From HXMU1420-13 sp965228545 (GTDB taxonomy: Bacteria; Bacteroidota; Rhodothermia; Balneolales; Balneolaceae): a DNA stretch of 64,000 nucleotides. The translations under genes and the position numbers were made by a program. The stretch is taken from NCBI GenBank assembly GCA_965228545.1, contig OZ245822.1, positions 620,001-684,000 of the forward strand, written 5' to 3'. Shown here piece after piece: positions 35,894 through 45,059 of this stretch. Below the pieces are notes generated by a model, which saw only the letters and a list, made by a program, of their open reading frames with translations, had not been told where the DNA came from and did no database searches. Within the stretch, counting starts at the first letter, position 1; each line of letters opens with the position of its first letter.

Positions 35894-37693
35894 TTACGTG
35901 AGCGTGAGTTCAAGAGATGTGAGCTCCGTTTTTAAACGCTGCAGTTCTTTTTTTGCCTGCTCACTGATTTCACCAAGTTGAGATTTTGTTTCCTCAAAAA
36001 ATGCATCATAGAAAATAATTCCATCATCGAGATTGCGAAGAAATTTTTTCACGTAGTTAAACTGTTTTCCTGTATGCTCAGTGAGTTCCTCTTTTAGGTT
36101 TTTGATGTACTTAACATACAATTCCAGTTCCTTAATAAACATATTGGGGCGCTCCCGAAGTGCAAGTAGATCAACACGGCCGTAGATATGATCTACCATA
36201 TCTTTCAGGCTAACTACATTATTAAAATATGCGGTGTTTGGTCCCGGACAAATAGCTACGCCTTGAGTACCTTTGCTTACTTTTTCACCTATATCGAGTA
36301 GTGCACCATTTGCCAGCCCAACGCATAAACAAACTTTCTCCACTATCTTTTTGAACTCCCTTTTCATCTCAATAGGAGCAAGGTTTTTGGATAATAGTTC
36401 ATCAATTTTTGATTTCTGATATTTGACCGAAGCCGTACAAAGCAACTCTTCGCTTACTTCGTTATTAAATGCGAGGTGTTTTTTCACACAAGGTGCTCCG
36501 GGTTTGCCGGATTCGATCCTAGCCTCACGCTCAACTTCGGCAGAATTACCTTTAATCGTATTAAATGAAACGCCTAACGGCGAGACTTCGCTCAGGTAAT
36601 AATCCTCTTCTTTAGCGTTGGTCAGTAATTGTAACGATTGCTCATCGATGGAAACCGCTTCAGGAACCAGAAGGAATGGAGAACCCCAGCCCACAGAATG
36701 AGCCTGCTCTGTGTTTAGCAAAAACTCATGTTCTTTAGAGGTACCCACGCCACCTTGAACAGTTAATTGAACGTTGAGTTTTTTCGCATCTACCAAATGT
36801 TTCGAATCTGCTAAAGCATCGCAGATTAATGGGAGTAAGGCTTCTTTCAAGTCATGTTTGTTCTGATTGAACTCCTTTAAAATTGGCCCCATTAAATATC
36901 CATCAGTTGCAAAAGCATGACCACCACAATTTAAACCCGATTCTAATCGATATTCGGAAACCCAGATTCCTTTCTTTGCTAAAAACTTACCTTGAATCAG
37001 CGCCGAACGATAATCGCTGATTTTAAGAATTACTTTCTTTTTGATGTAGCCATTAGCATCGGGAAGGAAATCTTCAAATTGCGATAAATAGCCATATAAA
37101 CGAGGATTTAATCCCGCAGAAAACACAACCGATGACGCTAACTCACTATTCGCGAAACCACGAAGTGCAGCGTGGGCATCATTGAACTCAACCGATTCTT
37201 CATCTTTTACTCGTTTGATACCGCCGCCATCAATTTTTGTCATGATATTAACATCAATAGCACCGGCTTGCACAGTCTTTCGAAGTTCTTCTTCTGCAAG
37301 AATTCTTTCTTCGCCGTTTAGACTCAACATTTTTAGATACTGAGCTCTCAGCGGTGAAGTCTCCGGAAGCATTTCGAAATATTTGGTGATTTCAGATCCT
37401 TCCTCGAACGATGAATTACGCACAGCTTCTGTCTTTTGATCGACAATCTGTTTAACCAAATTCAGATATGCGGTGATTCTACGTGCACGGCAATCAGCTT
37501 CTTTCTCTTTTATTGGGGTAAATTCCAGATTATATTTTTCGCTGTAGAATTCCCTCATCTTTTCGGTGAGGCGATGATCGATAATCGAAATAACAGACGA
37601 AATGCCGTAGTGGGCTACTTTAATGGGCGTATCGATGGTATATCCTGTACCCATAACAGGAATATGGAAAGTGTGGGGGCTACTAAAACTCAT
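35894..37693 (-). CDS. Conserved protein of unknown function, TIM-barrel-like
   Basis: A 599-residue soluble protein without signal peptide or membrane segments. I recall close relatives in many Bacteroidota, all uncharacterised. Residues ~150-330 contain IMTKIDGGG, SVVFSAGLNPRLYGYL, LKISDYRSALIQGKFLAKKGIWVSEYRLESGLNCGGHAFAT and LTVQGGVGTSKEHEFLL, which read like beta-alpha units of a TIM barrel with a glycine-rich phosphate loop, as in nitronate monooxygenase or glutamate-synthase-like flavoproteins. Several cysteines lie in conserved-looking contexts (LNCGGH, GAPCVKKH, LLCTAS, CLCVGLANGA, AICPGPNTAYF) and could bind a metal or cluster. The C-terminal ~90 residues are helical. No function is assigned. 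Confidence 0.75.
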   Translation of the reverse strand: MSFSSPHTFHIPVMGTGYTIDTPIKVAHYGISSVISIIDHRLTEKMREFYSEKYNLEFTPIKEKEADCRARRITAYLNLVKQIVDQKTEAVRNSSFEEGSEITKYFEMLPETSPLRAQYLKMLSLNGEERILAEEELRKTVQAGAIDVNIMTKIDGGGIKRVKDEESVEFNDAHAALRGFANSELASSVVFSAGLNPRLYGYLSQFEDFLPDANGYIKKKVILKISDYRSALIQGKFLAKKGIWVSEYRLESGLNCGGHAFATDGYLMGPILKEFNQNKHDLKEALLPLICDALADSKHLVDAKKLNVQLTVQGGVGTSKEHEFLLNTEQAHSVGWGSPFLLVPEAVSIDEQSLQLLTNAKEEDYYLSEVSPLGVSFNTIKGNSAEVEREARIESGKPGAPCVKKHLAFNNEVSEELLCTASVKYQKSKIDELLSKNLAPIEMKREFKKIVEKVCLCVGLANGALLDIGEKVSKGTQGVAICPGPNTAYFNNVVSLKDMVDHIYGRVDLLALRERPNMFIKELELYVKYIKNLKEELTEHTGKQFNYVKKFLRNLDDGIIFYDAFFEETKSQLGEISEQAKKELQRLKTELTSLELTLT

Positions 37694-37774
37694 TGTACCT
37701 CTATGATTTATTGTAATATCTAAGCAACGTAGAGGATAATTGTGAAGATTTAGTGAACCTTCATTTTAACACGT

Positions 37775-38101
37775 TTATTGCAAGATTAATACAAACCCAA
37801 GAGCAGCTATAAGTGAAATTAAATTACCGATTAGAAAGTAGTCGTTCGAGATTTTATGCTCTTTATCGTTGATGCGAGTTCCAATTTTAAGTGCGGCAAA
37901 GGCAGTAATTACGTGAGGATATCCATTCATGATTCCCAGAATTAGTAACAGCCGTTCCATAACTCCTTTAATTACCGCAATTAAAGTGAGCCCGGTTTGT
38001 GCGTCTTCCTTTTCAGAAAATACTTTTGTGTTAAGCATATAAAACACGATGGTTAGGAAAGCTTCCATCAAAACCCATAATAGAATAAACGGACCGCTCA
38101 T
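37775..38101 (-). CDS. Small membrane protein paired with SatD-family gene
   Basis: A 108-residue protein with about three hydrophobic segments: N-terminal FILLWVLMEAFLTIVFYML, a middle one (LTLIAVIKGVMERLLLILGIM) and the C-terminal LIGNLISLIAALGFVLIL. Its ATG overlaps the stop of the SatD-family gene (ATGA), so the two are translationally coupled. SatD genes are often followed by a gene for a small membrane protein, which fits, but no function is known. Confidence 0.7.
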   Translation of the reverse strand: MSGPFILLWVLMEAFLTIVFYMLNTKVFSEKEDAQTGLTLIAVIKGVMERLLLILGIMNGYPHVITAFAALKIGTRINDKEHKISNDYFLIGNLISLIAALGFVLILQ

Positions 38102-38736
38102 GAATATTCGTTGATTAAATCAGAGATTACAGCCGAAGTTAACCGATATGTTTCAATCTGCAAGGTATTTCTTCGTTTCCAGATTTGTGCTCTCGTTTTT
38201 TGATGAAGATCTGCAACCGTTTGATTGTTCTGATGCTCGAGCATAGACAAGATCAATGCATAATCATCCGTTTTCCAGTTTTGTGACAGGGAGTCCAGGA
38301 TTTCAAAGAGTCGGTTGAGTTGCTTGCTTACATATTTTTTATCCAATCTGAGTTCGAATCTTCTGCGATCCCTTTTTTTGGAGCTTAACAATTCACGAGC
38401 ATCCGTTAATCCTTTGCCCAGCATGCCATAGGCTGTCTTTGTATTAATCTCTGTATCAATTTCGCCTTCCAGCAAAACGTAGTGCAAGCGATACGGAAGT
38501 TGGTGTTCCAATACAGATTTTTCTAATGCCAAAAGCAGAGAAACACCTTGAACATTATTTACACAGACTCCTTGAAATTCGTCGCCTAGAGTAATTGTTA
38601 ATGGGGAGAGGATGGAAGTGTCGTAGGTTTCATTTACTGATTGCACAAAGGAATTTAGCGAGTGCTGTACCAGTTCGGCATCTAATTTAGCGCTACCTAC
38701 AACATCGCCCATTAGTATGGTTTGCTTTTTATTCAT
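38098..38736 (-). CDS. SatD family protein
   Basis: A 212-residue protein. The N-terminus TILMGDVVGSAKLD followed by LTITLGDEFQGV is the signature of the SatD family, named from a Streptococcus acid-tolerance locus. The GDEFQ motif and its position recall the nucleotidyl-cyclase fold. The C-terminal ~50 residues (ALILSMLEHQNNQTVADLHQKTRAQIWKR) look like a winged-helix DNA-binding region. The biochemical role is unknown. It is coupled by a 4-bp overlap to a membrane protein gene. Confidence 0.8.
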   Translation of the reverse strand: MNKKQTILMGDVVGSAKLDAELVQHSLNSFVQSVNETYDTSILSPLTITLGDEFQGVCVNNVQGVSLLLALEKSVLEHQLPYRLHYVLLEGEIDTEINTKTAYGMLGKGLTDARELLSSKKRDRRRFELRLDKKYVSKQLNRLFEILDSLSQNWKTDDYALILSMLEHQNNQTVADLHQKTRAQIWKRRNTLQIETYRLTSAVISDLINEYS

Positions 38737-38909
38737 GCTTCAATTGTATCAAAAATAATGATGCAAATCAATAAGTTTCATTATTAATGAAACATTAATA
38801 ATTGCTACAGTAATACTGAAACGAAAAGGACACAATTGGGTTAAATCGTTTTATAAAAAAAGTGCGCGTGTAATTATAGTTTTGTACGTGTAGCATCACG
38901 ATTTTGAAC

Positions 38910-39488
38910 TCACCACGTTAAAACCTCAGTATCCACCAAGCTATGGAACCAACCTGCAAGCCCGATCAAAAAGACGATCACAATAATGATATCTAGCCAC
39001 TTTTTATTTACAGCCATACCAAGTGCAAAGAGAATAAACCACACCGAAAGAGTGGTAAATTGACCAACATCGATGGGAAGATTGGTATTAACATATTCTA
39101 GTAATCCATCAGATGCATCAACTATGGTAAAGATTGAGCCTAGCAGATAGAAACGAAATCGGTTAGATGAAAAATGTGATTCAAAATCACTGATTTCAGC
39201 ACCTTCTACGGGAAATAGTAACCCGCTCATCAAATAGGTTATTGTGGAATACGCAAGTAACGTTAGAAAATGTAGGGCACTGATATTGCTAAGTGGAGAC
39301 AAAACAAAACTGCTTAACCAAACCAAAACCACAGCAAAAAGCATATTTATCACCCATAATGTATGAATCCAATAGGTTTGTGTTTTAACGCGGGTGTCAA
39401 TAATCAAAGAAATACCGCCGAGTAAATGAACAACCGCCAGGCCCAGAATTAAAGAGATAAAGACAGAAATATGTGCAACTATGCTCAT
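38910..39488 (-). CDS. Six-segment membrane protein of unknown function
   Basis: A 192-residue protein with about six predicted membrane segments, beginning MSIVAHISVFISLILGLAVVHLL and ending in a C-terminal segment before LVDTEVLTW. No motif was recognised. It is a lone gene, divergent from the OFA transporter. Confidence 0.6.
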   Translation of the reverse strand: MSIVAHISVFISLILGLAVVHLLGGISLIIDTRVKTQTYWIHTLWVINMLFAVVLVWLSSFVLSPLSNISALHFLTLLAYSTITYLMSGLLFPVEGAEISDFESHFSSNRFRFYLLGSIFTIVDASDGLLEYVNTNLPIDVGQFTTLSVWFILFALGMAVNKKWLDIIIVIVFLIGLAGWFHSLVDTEVLTW

Positions 39489-39636
39489 GCAAATAATTAA
39501 AGAATGAAGTAAACGAGGCTATTTTAATCAAGATCACTTCAAAAAACTAATGCCTTCATCAAACATTCATAGAACACCCGTATTTATGCCTCGCAATTAT
39601 TAAAAGCCCCATAAAACAGGTTAATTGGAGGAAAGG

Positions 39637-41100
39637 ATGAAAAATCGTTGGTTAATAGCAGGGTCGGCAGTTGGGGTGCATATTTCAATAGGATCGGTGT
39701 ACGCATACAGTGCATGGAAAATGCCGCTGGAAAATATACTGGGTTGGACGGCCACAAATACTTCTTTAGCATTTAGTATTGCCATTTTCTTTTTAGGATT
39801 GTCGGCGGCTATACTGGGTAGAATCATAGAAAAGCATGGCCCTTCAAAAGGTGGGTTGTTATCAGCCGGATTCTTTTCAATAGGATTGTTTGGCTCTGCT
39901 CTGGCTGTGTATTTGGAAAGTATTTGGCTGTTTTATCTCTTTTTTGGTGTAATTAGCGGTATTGGATTAGGACTCGGATACATCTCACCGGTTTCAACCT
40001 TAGTAAAATGGTTTCCCGACCGAAGAGGATTGGCTACCGGTTTAGCTATAATGGGGTTTGGTTTCGGGGGATTGGTAGCTGCTCACTTAATTGATGTATT
40101 CAATCCACCGAGTACAGAATTGGTGTTACCCGATGAACTTAAAGTGTATGAATATGTGATGCTTTCGGAAACCAACCCGGAAGAAGCTATGCGAATAGTA
40201 TCTGAAGCTCCATCTCTGGAAGATTTTAAAGACAAAGAGCAACAACGAATACAGTTGGAACAAAATGATGAAACGAACTCAGAAACCTATGCCGGTTTAG
40301 TTTCTGCCGTTGGTGGGTATAAAACCGCAGTACTTTATGAAAAGTCATCCATTGTGTTTGCATTTGTTGCTTTAGGTGTGATCTACTTGCTGGTAATGCT
40401 CCCAAGTGCCTTATACATAGCTCCACCACCGGCAGGATATGCCGAGCAGTTTATGCTTGAAAATACCGGAAGTTCTAATAACATAATTAATGTACCGGAT
40501 AAAACGGCTTTCGAAGCTCTTAAAACTCCGGGTTTCTATGGTCTTTGGATTATGTTATTTATAAATGTTTCGTGTGGGATAGCCGTTATTGCCACCGCAA
40601 AAAAGATGGGCTACGAAATGGTTCGACTTTCCGTAGAGATGTCGAGCTTGTTAGTGATGGGAATTTCACTATTTAATGGAATAGGGCGCATCTTATGGGC
40701 TTCACTGTCTGATTATATTGGACGTTCGAATACCTATGTGGCCTTCTTTGCTATTCAAATGATTGCATTCCCACTGTTAGCAAATCTCACAACCTCTCCG
40801 GTTTTATTTATGATTGTGACTTTCGTGATCCTGACATGTTATGGTGGCGGTTTCGCGAGTATTCCTGCTTACATCAGTGATTTATTCGGGCTGAAAGAAA
40901 TGCCTACTATCCATGGTTTTATCCTAACTGCCTGGTCGCTGGCCGGAATTGTTGGCCCAATGATAAACGCATACGTATATGAACAAACTCAAAGCTATCA
41001 GCAAAGTTTGTACATTTTTGGTGGCGCATTTGTTCTCGCCTTAATCGTTTCATTGCTAATGAAGTTTGAAGTGAGAAAAGTAGTAGGCATGAAGAGTTGA
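39637..41100 (+). CDS. OFA-family MFS transporter (oxalate/formate antiporter type)
   Basis: A 487-residue membrane protein with about twelve membrane segments. The N-terminus GVHISIGSVYAYSAWKMPLE and VKWFPDRRGLATGLAIMGFGFGG are hallmarks of the OFA family. A hydrophilic insertion of about 85 residues (roughly 160-245) sits in the first half. The start is ATG 39637, directly after a strong ribosome-binding site (GGAGG at 39627-39631), not the TTG twelve bases earlier. Standing upstream of pflB and pflA, it may export formate or exchange formate with a related acid; this is inferred from context. Confidence 0.88.
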   Translation: MKNRWLIAGSAVGVHISIGSVYAYSAWKMPLENILGWTATNTSLAFSIAIFFLGLSAAILGRIIEKHGPSKGGLLSAGFFSIGLFGSALAVYLESIWLFYLFFGVISGIGLGLGYISPVSTLVKWFPDRRGLATGLAIMGFGFGGLVAAHLIDVFNPPSTELVLPDELKVYEYVMLSETNPEEAMRIVSEAPSLEDFKDKEQQRIQLEQNDETNSETYAGLVSAVGGYKTAVLYEKSSIVFAFVALGVIYLLVMLPSALYIAPPPAGYAEQFMLENTGSSNNIINVPDKTAFEALKTPGFYGLWIMLFINVSCGIAVIATAKKMGYEMVRLSVEMSSLLVMGISLFNGIGRILWASLSDYIGRSNTYVAFFAIQMIAFPLLANLTTSPVLFMIVTFVILTCYGGGFASIPAYISDLFGLKEMPTIHGFILTAWSLAGIVGPMINAYVYEQTQSYQQSLYIFGGAFVLALIVSLLMKFEVRKVVGMKS

Positions 41101-41409
41101 AAGTACTCATTGGTCAACCTTATTTAGGCATCAACAAGGTCAAATCTTAGTTTAATTATTCTTCCGTTGGGATGTCTGTGTAAGTAATACCAGTTAAAAT
41201 GCCTTGTTTAAGTAAATAAAACACAACGTGGAAACGCTTCCAGTAATGCGTCTAAGTAATTAATATTTTTAGAAAAATACTTGGTCAAATTTATACAGTC
41301 TTCACAATTCTACGCTAGTTTTGAGTAAACAAAAAAGACGGACACTACCCAAGCAGAAATAAGTCTGTTTTTGTGAAGTGTTCAGAATCATTACTAATCT
41401 TAGAGCGTC
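41101..41409. other. Intergenic region before pflB (309 bases)
   Basis: AT-rich and without an ORF of note. The only clear structure is the palindrome at 41229-41242, listed separately. No recognisable -7 box was found. Confidence 0.5.
41229..41242. promoter_or_regulatory. Palindrome TGGAAACGCTTCCA, cre/LacI-type operator candidate
   Basis: A nearly perfect 14-bp inverted repeat with a central CG, 168 bases before the pflB start. It matches the catabolite-responsive-element consensus TGWAARCGYTWNCW with one mismatch. LacI/GalR regulators bind this kind of site; no regulator gene is present in the window. Confidence 0.35.
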
Positions 41410-43686
41410 ATGAAAGCGACTGATCAAAACACAACTCTTCCTTTTTTAAATGATGAAACTCCTTACGAGTATCGGGGATTTTCTTCCGGAATCTGGAATA
41501 ATGAGATCGAAGTAAGAGATTTTATTCAAAAAAATTACACGCCTTATGAAGGAGATGCTTCTTTCTTAAGTGCACCTACCGACACTACCCGTTTACTTTG
41601 GCAGCAAGTGCTAAATTTAATGGTGAAAGAACAAAAGGAAGGCGTTCTTGATGCCGATTCTGAATTGGTTTCATCTATTGTTTCTCACGGTCCCGGTTAT
41701 ATAGATGAAGAATTAGAGCGAGTAGTAGGTTTGCAAACCGATGCACCATTAAAGCGCTCTATGATGCCTTTTGGTGGCGTTCGAATGGCACAAAAAGCCC
41801 TAGAAAGCCATGGATTTAGCTTCTCAGACAAAACCAAAGAAGCATTTGCTGCCATCCGAAAAACTCATAACGATGGCGTATTTGATGCTTACACCGAAGA
41901 AATTAGAAAGGCACGTTCATCTGGTATCGTAACCGGTTTACCGGATGCTTATGCTCGTGGACGAATTATCGGTGATTATCGCCGGGTAGCATTGTATGGT
42001 ATGGATCGGCTGATTGAGGATAAAATTGAGCAATTAAATTCGCTTGAGCTAACGAATCTATCTGAGGAAACTATTCGTCTGCGCGAAGAAATAAACGAGC
42101 AAATTCGCTCGCTTAAAGAACTTAAAGAAATGGCTGCAAGCTACGGTTTCGATATTTCCAAACCTGCTACTAATGCTACCGAAGCGGTACAATGGACCTA
42201 TTTCGGTTATCTAGCTGCTGTTAAAGAGCAAAATGGTGCAGCAATGTCGTTCGGACGAGTTTCTACCTTCTTGGATATTTATATCCAGCGTGATTTGGAA
42301 GAAGGTACACTCACCGAAGATACTGCTCAGGAGCTTATCGATCATTTGGTAATGAAGCTTCGTATGGTTCGTTTTATGCGACCACCAGAGTATGATGCAC
42401 TTTTCTCCGGCGATCCAACTTGGGTAACCGAAGTAATTGGTGGAATGGGCGTAGATGGACGTACCATGGTTTCTAAAACTTCTTTCAGATTCTTGCAAAC
42501 ATTACACAACTTAGGACCTGCTCCTGAGCCTAACCTAACCGTGTTGTGGTCACAAAATTTACCTGAAGGCTTTAAAGATTTCTGTGTAAACACATCCATC
42601 GAGACTTCTTCTTTGCAGTACGAGAACGACGATATGATGCGCTCTTATTGGGGCGATGATTACGGAATCGCATGCTGTGTATCAGCAATGAAAATAGGAA
42701 AGCAGATGCAGTTCTTCGGTGCACGTGCAAACCTAGCAAAAACCCTGTTATATGCCATTAATGGTGGAAAAGACGAGATTTCGGGCGAACAAATAGGACC
42801 GGAATTTGCACCAATCAACAGCGAGTTTTTGACTTATGAAGAGTTGATGCCAAAATTTGATGCCATGATGGATTGGCTGGCTGCAACGTATATGAATGCA
42901 TTGAATGTGATTCACTTCATGCACGACAAGTATTACTACGAGCGACTAGAAATGGCACTTCATGATCGTGATGTATTCAGAACTATGGCTTGTGGAATCG
43001 CGGGATTGTCTGTTGTCGCAGATTCACTTAGTGCGGTTAAATTTGCGAAAGTTCGCATCCTTCGTGATGATCGCGGACTAGCAACCGATTTTGAAACCGA
43101 AGGTGAGTTTCCTGTATTCGGTAACGATGACGATCGTGTGGATGACATTGCCAGAGATCTGGTTAAAATCTTCATGAACAAGCTTAAGAAGCAGCCTTCA
43201 TACAGAAATTCAGTTCCAACACAATCGATCCTCACCATTACCTCAAACGTGGTATATGGTAACAAAACCGGTAACACTCCGGATGGCCGTAAGAAAGGTG
43301 AACCATTCGGTCCCGGAGCAAACCCTATGCATGGTCGTGATAAAAATGGTGCAGTTGCAAGTATGCGTTCAGTTGCAAAACTGCCTTATGAGTATGCACA
43401 GGATGGAATTTCTTACACATTCTCAATCGTACCAGGCGCGTTAGGTCGCACCGAAGAAGATCGAAAAGAAAACATGATCAATCTGTTGGATGGATACTTC
43501 GCAGAAGGTGGTCACCACATTAATGTGAATGTATTCAATCGAGAAACATTGATTGATGCCATGGATCATCCTGAAAAATATCCACAACTAACAGTGCGTG
43601 TATCAGGCTATGCGGTAAACTTCAATAAGTTAACCAAAGAGCAGCAAATGGATGTGATTTCACGAACATTCCATGAGAGAAATTGA
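41410..43686 (+). CDS. pflB: Formate acetyltransferase (pyruvate formate-lyase)
   Basis: A 758-residue glycyl-radical enzyme that converts pyruvate and CoA to acetyl-CoA and formate without oxygen. The catalytic cysteine pair is in DDYGIACCVSAM (C422, C423). The glycyl-radical site is RVSGYAVNF (G733), 26 residues from the end as expected. GLPDAYARGRIIGDYRRVALYG and NTPDGRKKGEPFGPGANPMHGRD are diagnostic for PFL rather than for diol dehydratase or benzylsuccinate-synthase relatives. Full length. It is separated from its activase gene pflA by a terminator-like hairpin. Confidence 0.97.
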   Translation: MKATDQNTTLPFLNDETPYEYRGFSSGIWNNEIEVRDFIQKNYTPYEGDASFLSAPTDTTRLLWQQVLNLMVKEQKEGVLDADSELVSSIVSHGPGYIDEELERVVGLQTDAPLKRSMMPFGGVRMAQKALESHGFSFSDKTKEAFAAIRKTHNDGVFDAYTEEIRKARSSGIVTGLPDAYARGRIIGDYRRVALYGMDRLIEDKIEQLNSLELTNLSEETIRLREEINEQIRSLKELKEMAASYGFDISKPATNATEAVQWTYFGYLAAVKEQNGAAMSFGRVSTFLDIYIQRDLEEGTLTEDTAQELIDHLVMKLRMVRFMRPPEYDALFSGDPTWVTEVIGGMGVDGRTMVSKTSFRFLQTLHNLGPAPEPNLTVLWSQNLPEGFKDFCVNTSIETSSLQYENDDMMRSYWGDDYGIACCVSAMKIGKQMQFFGARANLAKTLLYAINGGKDEISGEQIGPEFAPINSEFLTYEELMPKFDAMMDWLAATYMNALNVIHFMHDKYYYERLEMALHDRDVFRTMACGIAGLSVVADSLSAVKFAKVRILRDDRGLATDFETEGEFPVFGNDDDRVDDIARDLVKIFMNKLKKQPSYRNSVPTQSILTITSNVVYGNKTGNTPDGRKKGEPFGPGANPMHGRDKNGAVASMRSVAKLPYEYAQDGISYTFSIVPGALGRTEEDRKENMINLLDGYFAEGGHHINVNVFNRETLIDAMDHPEKYPQLTVRVSGYAVNFNKLTKEQQMDVISRTFHERN

Positions 43687-43728
43687 TGAGATTATCTAAT
43701 CATAGATGACTTCTTAGTGATGATAAAA

Positions 43729-43766
43729 GGGGGTACTTGCCCGGTAAGCAGTACTCCCGTTTTTTT
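43729..43766 (+). terminator. Terminator/attenuator between pflB and pflA
   Basis: GGGGGTACT pairs with AGTACTCCC (one G-T) around a 12-base loop, followed by GTTTTTTT. It would let most transcripts end after pflB and a minority continue into the activase gene 20 bases on. Confidence 0.8.
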
Positions 43767-43786
43767 AAGAGAATAGAGGTAAAAAA

Positions 43787-44524
43787 ATGGAAAATGTAAC
43801 CGGATATCTACACTCGGTAGAAACAGCGGGCACTGTTGATGGCCCTGGCATTCGTCGTATTCTTTTCCTTAATGGATGTCCGTTAAAGTGTGTGTATTGC
43901 CACAATCCGGATACTCGAAAATTTAAACAGGGCATCAAAACCGACGCCTTTTCGGAACTTCGTACCATTGCCAAACAAAAAGATATGCTGCGCTCAATGA
44001 AAGGCGGGGTTACCCTTTCAGGTGGAGAACCATTATCCCAACCAGACTTTGTGAAAGCAGTATTTGAAGGTTGTAAAATGATGGGAATCCATACCGCGCT
44101 AGACACTTCCGGGTTTGTTGGACACCGCGCCGATGATGAATTACTTTCTTATACTGATTTGGTGTTGCTCGACATCAAACACTTCGATCCTGATGGCTAT
44201 AAACGTGTTACGGGTGTTGATTTACAACCCACTTTAGATTTTGCCAAACGACTCGCCAAACTCAATAAACCGGTTTGGTTACGTTTTGTTCTGGTTCCGG
44301 GCTACAGCGATGATATGCAAGCCATCAAGAAAATGGCCGAATTCGCGAAAAATCTTGGAAATGTTGAGAGGGTAGAAGTGCTTCCTTTCCACAAAATGGG
44401 CGAATACAAATGGGAAGCCATGGACGAGATGGATTATGAGCTTTTTGATACCAAAGAACCGACCGCCGAAATGATAGCCCAAACAAAAGCCATTTTCGAG
44501 GAAGCAGGGCTGGAAGTTTATTGA
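43787..44524 (+). CDS. pflA: Pyruvate formate-lyase activating enzyme
   Basis: A 245-residue radical-SAM enzyme that installs the glycyl radical in PflB. The cluster motif is CPLKCVYCHNPDTRK (CxxxCxxC). VETAGTVDGPGIRRILFLNGC precedes it, the LSGGEPLSQPDFV loop binds SAM, and DTSGFVGH, LLDIKHFD and VLVPGYSDD follow, all typical for PflA. A ribosome-binding site (AGAGGT) lies before the ATG. Confidence 0.96.
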   Translation: MENVTGYLHSVETAGTVDGPGIRRILFLNGCPLKCVYCHNPDTRKFKQGIKTDAFSELRTIAKQKDMLRSMKGGVTLSGGEPLSQPDFVKAVFEGCKMMGIHTALDTSGFVGHRADDELLSYTDLVLLDIKHFDPDGYKRVTGVDLQPTLDFAKRLAKLNKPVWLRFVLVPGYSDDMQAIKKMAEFAKNLGNVERVEVLPFHKMGEYKWEAMDEMDYELFDTKEPTAEMIAQTKAIFEEAGLEVY

Positions 44525-45059
44525 ATGATGAGTTGAGAACTCAATATTCAGTAATCAGCAAGCAATAATCAGTGAACATTTTATGATGATCACTGACCAC
44601 CGACGACTGACCACTGACCAACGACGATTGAAGATAAATCTCTGTCTGACGGCTTGAGTCCGTCTGACAGATTTTGAGGTGAAAAGTTTATATGTGGCAA
44701 ATCTCCAAACTCGAGCAGAATATCCGGGACTGAACTCCCTGCTTGCTTATTGTTTTGGTTCTTCCATGATCATAAACAAGCAAGGGCTTTAGCCTTAGCG
44801 AAAATACCTAGGACATAGGATCCCTCGACAAGCTCGAGAATAGGGAAAAAGGAATCAGGAGAAAGGAGAACGCGTTTTTCGAATTACGATTAACGAAAAA
44901 CGATCCCAATCAACCAAACCATCAAGTATCAAACTCGCCATTCCGTGAATTCGTCCTTCCGTGGTAAACATAAAATTCACTTCCTTTTGCAAAGCTTCAC
45001 TTTCAATGAATTTTATTTTTGAGTTACTTCTTGGCAAACTCAAAATATTTATAGCCTAC
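44525..45059. other. Intergenic region with dispersed repeats (535 bases)
   Basis: Contains quasi-tandem GACTGACCACTGACCAACGACG-like words at 44585-44632 (degenerate simple repeat), the palindrome at 44641-44671, a GGGCTTTAGCC motif near 44784, and TCGACAAGCTC inside CCTCGACAAGCTCGAG at 44823-44838. The core TCGACAAGCTC is the reverse complement of one found at 48336-48346 and 55246-55256. No gene is visible; TATTTTTG at 45014 could be a -7 box of the next gene. Confidence 0.6.
44641..44671. repeat. Dispersed palindrome, copy 1
   Basis: TCTGTCTGACGG-CTTGAGT-CCGTCTGACAGA forms a 12-bp stem with one T-T mismatch. Copies 2-4 of this family are at 47893, 48386 and 51308. Confidence 0.85.

Noticed and set aside
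44961..45059. Upstream extension of the S9 peptidase reading frame
   Set aside because: The signal peptide starts at the ATG at 45060, and the extension has no matching features.
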